A DNA stretch of 64,000 nucleotides from Enterosoma sp964427595. Lineage in GTDB: Bacteria; Bacillota_I; Bacilli_A; RFN20; CAG-288. The position numbers were made by a program, and so were the translations under genes. The stretch covers positions 1-64,000 of the forward strand of contig CAYRUQ010000004.1 in the NCBI GenBank assembly GCA_964427595.1. Direction: 5' to 3'. Below the pieces are notes generated by a model. That model worked only from the letters and a program-made list of their open reading frames with translations. It did no database searches and was not told the DNA's origin. Within the stretch, counting starts at the first letter, position 1. Each line of letters begins with the position of its first letter. Positions 1 to 7,875 of the stretch are shown here, in pieces.

Positions 1-20
1 AACATATCTTTAACAAACGA

Positions 21-49
21 TTCGACTTTCTTTGCTTCTGTTTTAAAAT
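21..49 (+). promoter_or_regulatory. putative promoter of the ATP-grasp gene, leaderless geometry
   Basis: TTCGAC (21-26), a 17-bp spacer and TAAAAT (44-49) precede the ATG at 59 by only 9 bases. No Shine-Dalgarno sequence is present, so the transcript would begin within about 3 bases of the start codon. Inferred from sequence only. Confidence 0.4.
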
Positions 50-58
50 TATCTTCGT

Positions 59-946
59 ATGAAAGCACTGATCGTCATCAATTCTTTTTCAAAAGAAAAA
101 GCTAATCTTAACAAAGCAAATAGACTCAAAGAAGAGTTAGAGAAGAAAGGAGTAGAAGCTGATATCAGAAAAGCTTCCTCACTTCTTTTCTCTTCTTTTG
201 GTGATCAAATTTCTTTAGATCTTAAAGAGTATTCATTCTGTTTCTATCTAGATAAAGACGCTTATTTAGCAAGAGTAATCTCGTATCAGATACCATTATT
301 CAACTCCTATGAGTCTCTTTTACTTTCCGATGATAAGATGCACTCGATTCTAGCTTTAAGAAATAGTGGTGTTAAAGTTCCAGAGACGATCTCAGCTCCT
401 CTTTGTTATGTAGATGATCCAGATTCAAACATAGTTGATGAATTTCTTCTCTCAGTTGAAGAAAGACTCTCTTATCCGCTCGTCTTCAAACAAGTTCATG
501 GTTCTTTAGGAAGACAAGTCAAACTAGTCTCAAACAGAGAAGAATTAAGAAAGACATATCTCGAAAACAAAAAACAACCACATCTTTATGAAGAATATAT
601 AGAAAGAAAACCGGCGTATGACTACCGACTCATCGTGATAGGAGAAAAAGCAGTAGCCAGTATCAAAAGAGTCAATGAGAATGATTTCCGTTCTAATATC
701 GCTTTAGGTGGAGTCGGTTTTGATGTTACAAATAAGCTTCCTACTGAGTTTGAAAAGACAGCCATATCAGCAGCCAAAGTTTTGAAATTAGACTATGCAG
801 GAATCGATCTTCTCTCGAAAGATGGAGAGCCACTTTTTATAGAAGCAAACGGGAATGCTTTTTTTGAAGAAACAGAAAAAGTGACCAAAGTCAACATTGC
901 AGAAGCTTTGGTCACTCATGCATTAATTAAACTGAAATTAAATTGA
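59..946 (+). CDS. ATP-grasp ligase, RimK-like
   Basis: The 295-residue protein has the ATP-grasp layout of RimK-type carboxylate-amine ligases. An N-terminal pre-ATP-grasp region (about 1-90) is followed by the nucleotide-binding lysine segment FKQVHGSLGRQVKLV, the YEEYIE hinge and the metal/ATP-binding tail YAGIDLL...FIEANGN near residues 250-270. The family joins an amino acid or amine to a carboxylate with ATP; the substrate cannot be read from sequence. It converges with the polyamine importer with only 3 bases between stops. There is no Shine-Dalgarno sequence, but a -10-like TAAAAT ends 9 bases before the ATG, so it may be leaderless. Family assignment is firm, function is not. Confidence 0.75.
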   Translation: MKALIVINSFSKEKANLNKANRLKEELEKKGVEADIRKASSLLFSSFGDQISLDLKEYSFCFYLDKDAYLARVISYQIPLFNSYESLLLSDDKMHSILALRNSGVKVPETISAPLCYVDDPDSNIVDEFLLSVEERLSYPLVFKQVHGSLGRQVKLVSNREELRKTYLENKKQPHLYEEYIERKPAYDYRLIVIGEKAVASIKRVNENDFRSNIALGGVGFDVTNKLPTEFEKTAISAAKVLKLDYAGIDLLSKDGEPLFIEANGNAFFEETEKVTKVNIAEALVTHALIKLKLN

Positions 947-949
947 TAA

Positions 950-2683
950 TCAAATAGCTTCAGTCAGAATAGATAAGAGTTCTTCAGAACGTTTTGCAGT
1001 GTATTTACGAGCATTCTTTCTCTCTTGTCTCTTCTTTAAGATTGTGTACTTTCTAGCCTTGTAAGCGATAGCAAAGGCGACAAGACCGACGAAGACAATC
1101 AAGATCAAGATATAAGCCCAAGTAGGAAGAGTGGTGTTTTTAACGGCTTCCCACATCAAGAGGACGGTGGCGTTTTGTGTACCAAAGTCTTCCATGATCG
1201 CTAAGGAAGGAAGGATTGTGATATCAGGATATTGAGTATCAAACTGTCTATCTTTCATATCGGCAGTGAGACAAAAGACACAATCTGAATCTGCTAAATC
1301 ACCTTCTAATGTTCCTTCAAAGAAGTAGCTGATATCTTTGGTGTAGTAATAGTCTTCTTGTTCATCTTCAGGGATATCAGAGATCTCATCGGCTGTAACG
1401 AGAGTCAAATCATCTAAAGCAGAGTCATCGATGCATTCTTCATCTTCATCCCATCTTAAGTCATACCAAGATTGAACGAGTTCTAAGATTTCGTTTCCAG
1501 CGATGACGGGAGTATAGCCGATATACTCCATGTTTTGAGCAGCGATATCCGGTCTTGAGATGAAGTCGACGAAGCGTTGAGCTAAATCTTTGTTTCCGTT
1601 GGTTAAGACGCTATTTGGCATGACCCAACCATCAAACCATATGTTAGCTCCGTTTTCAGGAAGGACATATTTGAGGATGGTAGGAGTGAAGTTTTCGTTA
1701 TCTTCGTTAGCCTCGTTGTTTTCATCAGCTAAGTCCATCGCATAGGCAGCATCACCAGACCAAGCGACATTGATAGCGAACTTATCACCTTTAGCCATAT
1801 CAGTCTTACCGGAGTCGACTTCAAAACCGAAGGCGTTGGCTTTTAATTCCTGCAAGTCTTTTTCAATTTGGTTCAAGGTGTCGTCATCACAGCGGTTGAA
1901 GATCTCAGTGACTTGAGTGTTATAGGTTTCATCATCGATCTCACCAGCTTCATATTGTTCTCTAAGAGCGGTGAACTCATCATCATAGGTCTTCATGATA
2001 CCGACAGCGTAGGTATCTCTCATCGAGTCTTTGATAGCTAAGAGATTGTAATACTTCTCATCCCATAAAGAAGTCCAATCCTTCATATCTTCAGCCATCT
2101 CTTCAGCGGTGATTCCTCTGCTTTCAACTGTCGAGAAACCATCGTTATAGAGGATACCTAAAGTTCCCCACATATAACCTCTGGCATACTGAGCGACAAG
2201 GCCTGTTTCACCATCGACGCTGATGCCGGAGATCTTCTCTAAGACGAAGGGAGAGACATACTGATCATAATTAGGAGTACTATCATCATCAAAGGGGACG
2301 AGCATATCCTCAGCAATCATCTTTTGGATGACGTAATCGGAAGGGCAAATCAAATCATAGTTACCCTTACCGGTCTTAAGCTCAGAAAGCATCGTCTCAT
2401 TAGTATCGAAAGTTGAGTAGTTGACTTCGACGACTTCACCATATTCTTCTAAACAATAGTCTTCGAATTCTTGGATGATACCAGCGATCTCATTACCATC
2501 TTCATCTTCATCATCAGGAGCGATGTAATCCTCCCAGTTGTAGATGTTTAAAGTGCGAGTAGTGGCGTTTTTAGTGGCAAAATAAGTTTTGCTAGTCTCA
2601 ACTGCAGTAGTAGCTATACCACCTGTTTGAGAAGAGAGAAGGAAGAAGGAGAGAAGAGCAAAACAAAGTCTATCTAGACGCAT
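950..2683 (-). CDS. potD: spermidine/putrescine-binding protein PotD, membrane-anchored
   Basis: This is the substrate-binding component of the polyamine ABC importer and the last gene of potABCD. An N-terminal signal segment (1-25) leads to a PotD-like domain with the typical LNIYNWEDYIAPD opening and the DLICPSDYVIQKM and WFDGWVMPNSVLTN blocks. It is 577 residues, against about 350 for standard PotD. The extra length includes acidic insertions and a C-terminal transmembrane helix (about 522-542) with a basic cytoplasmic tail. No lipobox cysteine is visible, so the C-terminal helix probably anchors it. It overlaps potC by 14 bases. Confidence is high for the role, moderate for the anchoring inference. 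Confidence 0.88.
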   Translation of the reverse strand: MRLDRLCFALLSFFLLSSQTGGIATTAVETSKTYFATKNATTRTLNIYNWEDYIAPDDEDEDGNEIAGIIQEFEDYCLEEYGEVVEVNYSTFDTNETMLSELKTGKGNYDLICPSDYVIQKMIAEDMLVPFDDDSTPNYDQYVSPFVLEKISGISVDGETGLVAQYARGYMWGTLGILYNDGFSTVESRGITAEEMAEDMKDWTSLWDEKYYNLLAIKDSMRDTYAVGIMKTYDDEFTALREQYEAGEIDDETYNTQVTEIFNRCDDDTLNQIEKDLQELKANAFGFEVDSGKTDMAKGDKFAINVAWSGDAAYAMDLADENNEANEDNENFTPTILKYVLPENGANIWFDGWVMPNSVLTNGNKDLAQRFVDFISRPDIAAQNMEYIGYTPVIAGNEILELVQSWYDLRWDEDEECIDDSALDDLTLVTADEISDIPEDEQEDYYYTKDISYFFEGTLEGDLADSDCVFCLTADMKDRQFDTQYPDITILPSLAIMEDFGTQNATVLLMWEAVKNTTLPTWAYILILIVFVGLVAFAIAYKARKYTILKKRQERKNARKYTAKRSEELLSILTEAI

Positions 2684-3527
2684 TTTTGATAACCCTCCTC
2701 TTGTTCTTATTTCTAGCTTTGATGTTGACTCTAACTGAATAGACGATGACGATCGTCAAGACGATAAGGAAGATGATCGTAGTCAAAGCTCTTAATTCAG
2801 CAGGAACAGTACCTTTCTTGATCTTGGCTTGAACTAAAGTGGAGAGAGTCTCAATCTGGGCGCTTCCGCTTAATAAACCAGAACCTCTGGTGAAGGCGGT
2901 GACGATGAAATCATCTAAAGAGAGAGTGAAAGCTAAGAGTAAACCGGAGAAGATACCAGGAAGAATCTGCGGGATGATGACTTTATGGATAGCTTTAGTC
3001 GGACTAGAACCCAAGTCTAAAGCCGCCTCATATAAAGCAGGATCCATCTGTTGTAATTTCGGTTTGACATTGAGATAGACAAATGGGATGGCAAGACAAC
3101 AATGGCCGGCTAACAAAGTCCAGAAACCGAAGACTGAACTACCACCGAAGAAGTTCTGTCCTAAGAAGACGAACATGACAGTCAAAGACATAGCGATGAC
3201 GATCTCGGCGTTGACGACCGGTATTTGGTTGATTGTTTCAGTGACTCTCTTGATTCCTTTTTTGCAGTAGTGAACACCGATCGCACCTAAAGTGCCGACG
3301 ACAGTCGATACTAAAGAGGAGATAGCAGCGATGATGAGCGTGTTTCCTAAAGCAGTCATGATCTCTTCATCTTCAAAGAGATCAGCGTAGAGTTCAAAGG
3401 AGAAACCCGACCATTGACCTAAGACTTCGGAAGTGGTGAAGGAATAGACGATCAAATATAAGACAGGTAAATAAAGGACGAGAAGGACGATGTAGATATA
3501 GGAATAACCAAGTATTTTCTTTACCAT
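2670..3527 (-). CDS. potC: spermidine/putrescine ABC permease PotC
   Basis: Inner-membrane permease with about six transmembrane helices and the EAA loop that contacts the ATPase (EAALDLGSSPTKAIHKVIIP, about residues 165-184), typical of binding-protein-dependent importers. At 285 residues it is slightly longer than E. coli PotC. It pairs with PotB to form the channel through which polyamine delivered by PotD enters. Its start overlaps the end of potB and its end overlaps potD, so the operon is translationally coupled. Confidence 0.92.
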   Translation of the reverse strand: MVKKILGYSYIYIVLLVLYLPVLYLIVYSFTTSEVLGQWSGFSFELYADLFEDEEIMTALGNTLIIAAISSLVSTVVGTLGAIGVHYCKKGIKRVTETINQIPVVNAEIVIAMSLTVMFVFLGQNFFGGSSVFGFWTLLAGHCCLAIPFVYLNVKPKLQQMDPALYEAALDLGSSPTKAIHKVIIPQILPGIFSGLLLAFTLSLDDFIVTAFTRGSGLLSGSAQIETLSTLVQAKIKKGTVPAELRALTTIIFLIVLTIVIVYSVRVNIKARNKNKRRVIKNASR

Positions 3528-4330
3528 GATCCACTCCTTTCATTCGCTTCATTGCCTTGGAACTTCCTAGTGAAAAACATCACTAAGAAGATGATGATAA
3601 GCATGATCAAGGACATGAAGGATCCGCCGTTCCAATCAGAGTTAGAGAAGGAGAGATAGATCGAATTACCAAAGAGCATGATCTTGCCCTCAGAGAGTGT
3701 ATCAGAGATGACATAAGAGGAGATAGTAGGCATGAAGACCATCAAACTGGCTGAGACAAGTCCAGGCATCGACTGAGGGATGATCGATTTAGTGAAAGTC
3801 TTAAAGGAGTTGCAACCTAAGTCTCTAGCTGCTTCAATTTGACTTCTATCAAGCTTCAGCATGGTCGAATAAAGAGGAAGGATAGTGAACGGTAGGTAGT
3901 TTAAAACCATACCGATCATCGTGCCTAAAAGTGGATGTTCACCAGTGGTGGTACCAAACCACCCGAGCACGATCGTCAATAAGTCTCTTAATGCACCGGT
4001 TCTTAAGACGAAGTTGATCCACATCGGTGCGACAAAGAGCATAACGAGCATGTAGTTTTTATTCCATTTCGGATTAGCTAATAGATAAGCGAGAGGGAAA
4101 CCGATCAGTAGGCATAAGAAAGTGTTGAATAATCCGACTAACAGAGAGACGAGCAAGACATTCAACTTGACAGTGGAAGTGAAGAAAGAGGTGAAAGCCT
4201 GTAAAGTGAAGTAGCCATCAGAATCAGTGAAAGCATAGAAGACGATGAACAGAATCGGTATCAAGACGAAGAGGATAAGAAACAACCAGAAGGGCAAAGC
4301 TAGTGACTTTCTGAATGTCTTATATCTCAT
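3521..4330 (-). CDS. potB: spermidine/putrescine ABC permease PotB
   Basis: The 269-residue permease has about six transmembrane segments, an N-terminal helix followed by an extracytoplasmic loop, and the EAA motif EAARDLGCNSFKTFTKSIIP (about residues 165-184). It forms the polyamine channel with PotC. The gene overlaps the end of potA by 11 bases and the start of potC by 7 bases, giving the order potA-potB-potC-potD. Confidence 0.92.
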   Translation of the reverse strand: MRYKTFRKSLALPFWLFLILFVLIPILFIVFYAFTDSDGYFTLQAFTSFFTSTVKLNVLLVSLLVGLFNTFLCLLIGFPLAYLLANPKWNKNYMLVMLFVAPMWINFVLRTGALRDLLTIVLGWFGTTTGEHPLLGTMIGMVLNYLPFTILPLYSTMLKLDRSQIEAARDLGCNSFKTFTKSIIPQSMPGLVSASLMVFMPTISSYVISDTLSEGKIMLFGNSIYLSFSNSDWNGGSFMSLIMLIIIFLVMFFTRKFQGNEANERSGSW

Positions 4331-6008
4331 AGTCGTCTAAGTTTCCTTTCAATCTGAGACTGATTTTCTTCTTATCAGCCTTCAAACCGACGATATCACC
4401 AGGATTAAAGGTGTAAGGAGTGTAGACGAAGAAGTCTTCATCTTCGCTAGATCTGACTAAGACGATGTAGTGATCACCTTTATAGACAGCGGAGATGACT
4501 TCACCGGTGACAGAAGCATCAGAGGTATCATCGGAGATAGAAAAGCCATCAGGTGGAACAGTAGCGACGACATCAGCGTCTTTGAAATCGTATTTGACTT
4601 TCTCATAAGTGACGATTCCATCTTCATCGACAGTTGAATTGTTGATGAGCTTTGATAAATCGCACTCGAAGGGTTTGTCATCGATGTAGACACAGTGGTC
4701 TTTACCGATATAAGCATCGGTATAGATATTAGTGTCATCAAGCTTGTGCATCAGATGGATGCCATCAGGTTCAATGCTGAGATAGATAGGTTCGTTGACA
4801 GGGTATTCCTTAGTTGATTGAACTAAGACTTCATCATGGCCGACCATGATGACATATTGATAATGGATACCTTTGAAGACCTTTGATTGGAGATAACCTT
4901 TGACGCTTCCTTCAACTTCGGTGTTAGAGAGATTGATATCCTCAGGTCTGACGACGACTTCAACTCTCTCGTTGAGTTCAAAATCATCGACGCAGTTGAA
5001 GACATGATTGAGGAATCTGACTTGTTTCTTCCCGATGACAGTAGCGTTGTAGATGTTGGAAGAACCGATGAAGTCAGCGACGAAGGCATTTTCAGGCTCG
5101 TTGTAGATATCTTCCGGAGTTCCCATCTGTTGAATGACACCATCGTTCATGACGACGATCGTATCAGACATAGTCAAGGCTTCTTCTTGATCATGAGTGA
5201 CATAGATGAAGGTGATGCCGAGTTTTCTATGCATCTCCTTAAGCTCTAACTGCATGTCTTTTCTCATCTTGAGATCGAGAGCGCCTAAAGGTTCATCAAG
5301 AAGGAGGATCTGAGGTTCACAGATGATAGCTCTAGCGATAGCGACTCTCTGTTGTTGACCGCCGGAGAGAGTGGAGATATCTCTATCCTCTAATTCATCT
5401 AAGTCGACGATAGAGAGAGCTTTGACTACCTTATCATCAATCTCAGCATCAGTTAAATGCCTGTACTTATAAGCTTGAACAGGTGTGGTGGAAGCTGTCT
5501 CTAGTTTTTGGTTTAGAACATCAAGACGATTGTTCTTCTCTTCTTCAGCCATCAACTTATCTTTTTTGATTCTCTTAATTTGTTTCTTGAGATCGTTGAT
5601 GCGTGATTTATCGATCTTAAGAACCGGATTTCCGTCATTATCTTTGATAGGAAGCGGAATCTTCTTGTTCTTCAGACCGAAAGCGACATTGTCATAAACA
5701 TTCAAATTAGGGAAGAGCGCATAGTGTTGGAAGACTGTGTTGACCGGTCTCAGATGGGGAGGCATGGACGTGATGTCTTTCCCATTTAAGAGAACGTCTC
5801 CTGAGTTAGGAGTTTCAAAACCAGCAATCATCCTTAAGGTAGTGGATTTTCCACATCCAGAAGGACCTAACAACGTGACGAATTCACCCTTCTTAATCTT
5901 CAGATTCATCTTATCGATGACCGTCACATCATCGAAGATCTTAGTCACATTTTTAAGTTCGATGATGTAGGAAGAATCGTTGGTGTAAGTTTGTAGATTT
6001 GTTTCCAT
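4320..6008 (-). CDS. potA: spermidine/putrescine importer ATPase PotA with internal insertion
   Basis: ATPase subunit of the polyamine importer. Walker A GPSGCGKST lies at 48-56, the Q-loop glutamine at 94, signature LSGGQ at 214-218 and Walker B ILLLDEP at 234-240. The Q-loop to signature distance is about 120 residues, against about 55 in E. coli PotA. The extra lysine/glutamate-rich, probably coiled-coil segment falls at about 115-185. The C-terminal part is also long, with TOBE-like regulatory repeats. From memory, Mycoplasma PotA proteins have similar total length (about 560 residues). The start at 6008 is chosen over an upstream in-frame ATG at 6056 because AAAGGGGG sits about 6 bases before it. 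Confidence 0.92.
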   Translation of the reverse strand: METNLQTYTNDSSYIIELKNVTKIFDDVTVIDKMNLKIKKGEFVTLLGPSGCGKSTTLRMIAGFETPNSGDVLLNGKDITSMPPHLRPVNTVFQHYALFPNLNVYDNVAFGLKNKKIPLPIKDNDGNPVLKIDKSRINDLKKQIKRIKKDKLMAEEEKNNRLDVLNQKLETASTTPVQAYKYRHLTDAEIDDKVVKALSIVDLDELEDRDISTLSGGQQQRVAIARAIICEPQILLLDEPLGALDLKMRKDMQLELKEMHRKLGITFIYVTHDQEEALTMSDTIVVMNDGVIQQMGTPEDIYNEPENAFVADFIGSSNIYNATVIGKKQVRFLNHVFNCVDDFELNERVEVVVRPEDINLSNTEVEGSVKGYLQSKVFKGIHYQYVIMVGHDEVLVQSTKEYPVNEPIYLSIEPDGIHLMHKLDDTNIYTDAYIGKDHCVYIDDKPFECDLSKLINNSTVDEDGIVTYEKVKYDFKDADVVATVPPDGFSISDDTSDASVTGEVISAVYKGDHYIVLVRSSEDEDFFVYTPYTFNPGDIVGLKADKKKISLRLKGNLDDYEI

Positions 6009-6039
6009 TTTAACCCCCTTTCTAAAACGCAAAAATTGT

Positions 6040-6067
6040 ATTTTATTTAACTTCAAAAAACAAACAA
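6040..6067 (-). promoter_or_regulatory. putative potABCD promoter
   Basis: Read on the minus strand, TTGTTT (6067-6062), a 16-bp spacer and TAAAAT (6045-6040) would start transcription near 6033, about 25 bases before the potA ATG. Inferred from sequence. Confidence 0.45.
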
Positions 6068-6129
6068 TTTTTTTGCTTGAAAAATCTTCAAAAAAATCAA
6101 AACCTTTTTCTTTTAGAAACTACTTGACT

Positions 6130-6167
6130 CAAATTTTGAAATCTCATTGACAAATTTTGAAATCTCA
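6130..6167. repeat. 17-bp direct repeat with 21-bp period
   Basis: CAAATTTTGAAATCTCA occurs at 6130-6146 and, identical, at 6151-6167. Each copy is preceded by TTGA. The 21-bp period is two helical turns, as expected for a dimeric regulator bound to one face of the DNA. It lies about 90 bases upstream of the proposed potA promoter. Confidence 0.7.
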
Positions 6168-6306
6168 GCTGAAAATACACCAGTGAAAATCTAAAACTTA
6201 TATAAAAGTTGTCTCTCAAATTTTCGTTTGAAAAAATGATCAATTTTTTCACTCAAAAATCACCCCGATTTTCGTCAAAAAAACTCAATCGATTTTTTGA
6301 TCAATT

Positions 6307-6335
6307 TTCGTCAAGATTTTTTGACGAATTTTTTT
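6307..6335. other. AT-rich hairpin with T-run
   Basis: Inverted repeat TTCGTCAA / TTGACGAA with a 6-base loop, followed by a run of T on the plus strand. It resembles a weak intrinsic terminator, but no plus-strand gene precedes it, so a regulatory or structural role is equally possible. Confidence 0.35.
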
Positions 6336-6421
6336 CGAATTTCTGAACCGAAATTTCAGCGTGTTTTAAAGATGTAAATACACATTTTTTGATGACGCCC
6401 TGTCGCTTGAGCGTTATAAGA

Positions 6422-6459
6422 ATTATGTTTTCATAATATAACTTTTTATATGTTAGAAT
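6422..6459 (+). promoter_or_regulatory. deoD operon promoter with palindromic operator candidate
   Basis: An extended -10 box TGTTAGAAT (6451-6459) lies about 30 bases before the deoD ATG. Where the -35 should be there is instead a perfect inverted repeat ATTATG-TTTT-CATAAT (6422-6437), a likely operator. No CopY-type or CsoR-type site was recognised despite the copper genes downstream. Confidence 0.4.
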
Positions 6460-6489
6460 TATCTTTAAGAGACATGAAAGGAGAAACAT

Positions 6490-7200
6490 ATGTCCACACC
6501 CCATAATGAAGCTAAAAAAGGCGATATCGCTAAAACTGTTTTGATGCCTGGAGATCCTCTCAGAGCCAAATTCATCGCTGAGAATTTTTTAACTGATGTC
6601 AAGCAGTTTAACGCTGTCAGAAATATGTTTGGTTATACTGGCTATTACAACGGAAAGAGAGTCTCAGTCATGGGTTCTGGCATGGGTATTCCTTCTATCG
6701 GTATCTATTCTTATGAGCTTTATAACACTTATGATGTCGATAGAATCATCCGTATCGGAAGCGCTGGATCGATTCAACCCGATCTCAAGCTCTTTGATAT
6801 CGTCATCGCTAATGGCGCTTCGACTAATTCTAACTGGGTCAGTCAATATGAGCTTCCTTCTGGGACTTTAAGCGCTTGTGCTAGCTATGAGGCTCTTCGT
6901 CAAGCCGTCGATGCTGCTGTTAAATTCGGTTTCCGTCATAAAGTCGGACAAGTTTTCTCCGCTGATAATTTCTATAACAATCCTGAATCAGTTTGGTCTC
7001 GTTGGGCTGATATGGGAATCACCTGTTGTGAGATGGAAGCTTATGGTCTTTATGTCACTGCTATGAAAGCTCATAAGGAAGCTTTAGCAATCCTCACTAT
7101 CTCTGATTCTTTAGTCACTCATCAAGAGACGACTAGTGAAGAGAGAGTCACCTCTTTCACCAACATGATGAAAGTGGCATTAGAATGTATTAAAGAATGA
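6490..7200 (+). CDS. deoD: purine-nucleoside phosphorylase DeoD
   Basis: Hexameric-type purine-nucleoside phosphorylase, 236 residues (family length about 235). It splits purine (deoxy)nucleosides with phosphate into base and (deoxy)ribose 1-phosphate for salvage. Visible family signatures are the start TPHNEAKKGDIAKTVLMPGDPLRAK, the phosphate-binding MGSGMGIPSIGIYSYEL region, RIGSAGSI, the nucleoside-binding CCEMEAYGLY and the catalytic-loop aspartate in TISDSLV. AAAGGAGA precedes the ATG. Its last four bases overlap the start of the next gene (ATGA), and it heads an operon that continues into copper-export genes, which is an unusual pairing. Confidence 0.95.
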   Translation: MSTPHNEAKKGDIAKTVLMPGDPLRAKFIAENFLTDVKQFNAVRNMFGYTGYYNGKRVSVMGSGMGIPSIGIYSYELYNTYDVDRIIRIGSAGSIQPDLKLFDIVIANGASTNSNWVSQYELPSGTLSACASYEALRQAVDAAVKFGFRHKVGQVFSADNFYNNPESVWSRWADMGITCCEMEAYGLYVTAMKAHKEALAILTISDSLVTHQETTSEERVTSFTNMMKVALECIKE

Positions 7201-7874
7201 TAACTTCGATCATCATTGTTGTTTTTGCCATCCTTATATTGCTAGTCTTGATCATCGGATTTTTCTATTCTGATATCAAGAGAACATTTGATGAGCATTT
7301 TTGTCGCAAAAAGATTTATCGAACTCTACACTATTTCGTGGAAGAAAATGATGAATTGCTCGTCAATGGTGTGGATATGTATCTCTCGGCTGAAGACGAG
7401 GACTTAAAACCTACTCACATCCCTCATATTCTTCTCACTAAGAAATATGTCTATGTCGTCAGTGATTTCATCGCCGATGGTGGTTTATTTGGAAATCTCA
7501 ATGATGAATATCTCATTCTTAAAGATCTCAAAGGCAATTCAAAAAAGATCTTGAATCCTGTTCTTCAAAATGAATTGGTGACAAGTCAGCTTGAGAATCT
7601 TGTTAAAGAACAGGCGAAAAAAACGATTGAAGAACCTAGTTGTTTCTTCTCTATCGTCTGTTATAACGATTCTCTTCTGATTGCTGATAACCTTAAGAAA
7701 AACGATTATCCTTCTATTTTCATCAAAGCTAAGAACCTAGGAAAAGTTCTTAAAGAGATTGAAAAAGATAACATCACCCCGATCCCGGCTGAATACACAG
7801 AGATCTTAGCTAAAAACATCAAAAAGCGTTCAGATGATATAAACGAGGACATCAGACAGAGAACAAAGAGGTAA
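7197..7874 (+). CDS. membrane-anchored protein with possible degenerate NERD domain
   Basis: The 225-residue protein has one N-terminal transmembrane helix (about 3-24) and a cytoplasmic domain. The stretch HILLTKKYVYVV, then a G/N-D-Y turn, then NPVLQNELVTSQLENL at about 78-140 resembles the core of NERD (nuclease-related) domains, where qIDHivv...GvfviEvK is followed by nP..Qn. The catalytic E-x-K is replaced here by V-S-D-F, so nuclease activity would be lost. This is my alignment by eye and is tentative. The gene overlaps deoD by 4 bases and ends one base before copA, so it is made with both. Confidence 0.45.
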   Translation: MITSIIIVVFAILILLVLIIGFFYSDIKRTFDEHFCRKKIYRTLHYFVEENDELLVNGVDMYLSAEDEDLKPTHIPHILLTKKYVYVVSDFIADGGLFGNLNDEYLILKDLKGNSKKILNPVLQNELVTSQLENLVKEQAKKTIEEPSCFFSIVCYNDSLLIADNLKKNDYPSIFIKAKNLGKVLKEIEKDNITPIPAEYTEILAKNIKKRSDDINEDIRQRTKR

Positions 7875-7875
7875 G

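Larger units (their letters stand above)
6057..6489. other. repeat-rich AT-rich divergent intergenic region
   Basis: This 430-base gap separates the divergent potA and deoD operons and holds no convincing gene. It has many A/T tracts, a tandem direct repeat at 6130-6167, a repeated TTTTCGTCAA motif, a repeated GATCAATTTT motif and a perfect inverted repeat at 6307-6328 (TTCGTCAA, 6-base loop, TTGACGAA) followed by seven T. No DnaA boxes were seen. The phased A/T tracts may bend the DNA. Confidence 0.6.

Noticed and set aside
4457..5249. Open frames on both strands inside potA
   Set aside because: Shadow frames within a confidently assigned gene.
6057..6489. Chromosomal or plasmid replication origin
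   Set aside because: AT-rich and repetitive, but no DnaA boxes or replication genes were seen.
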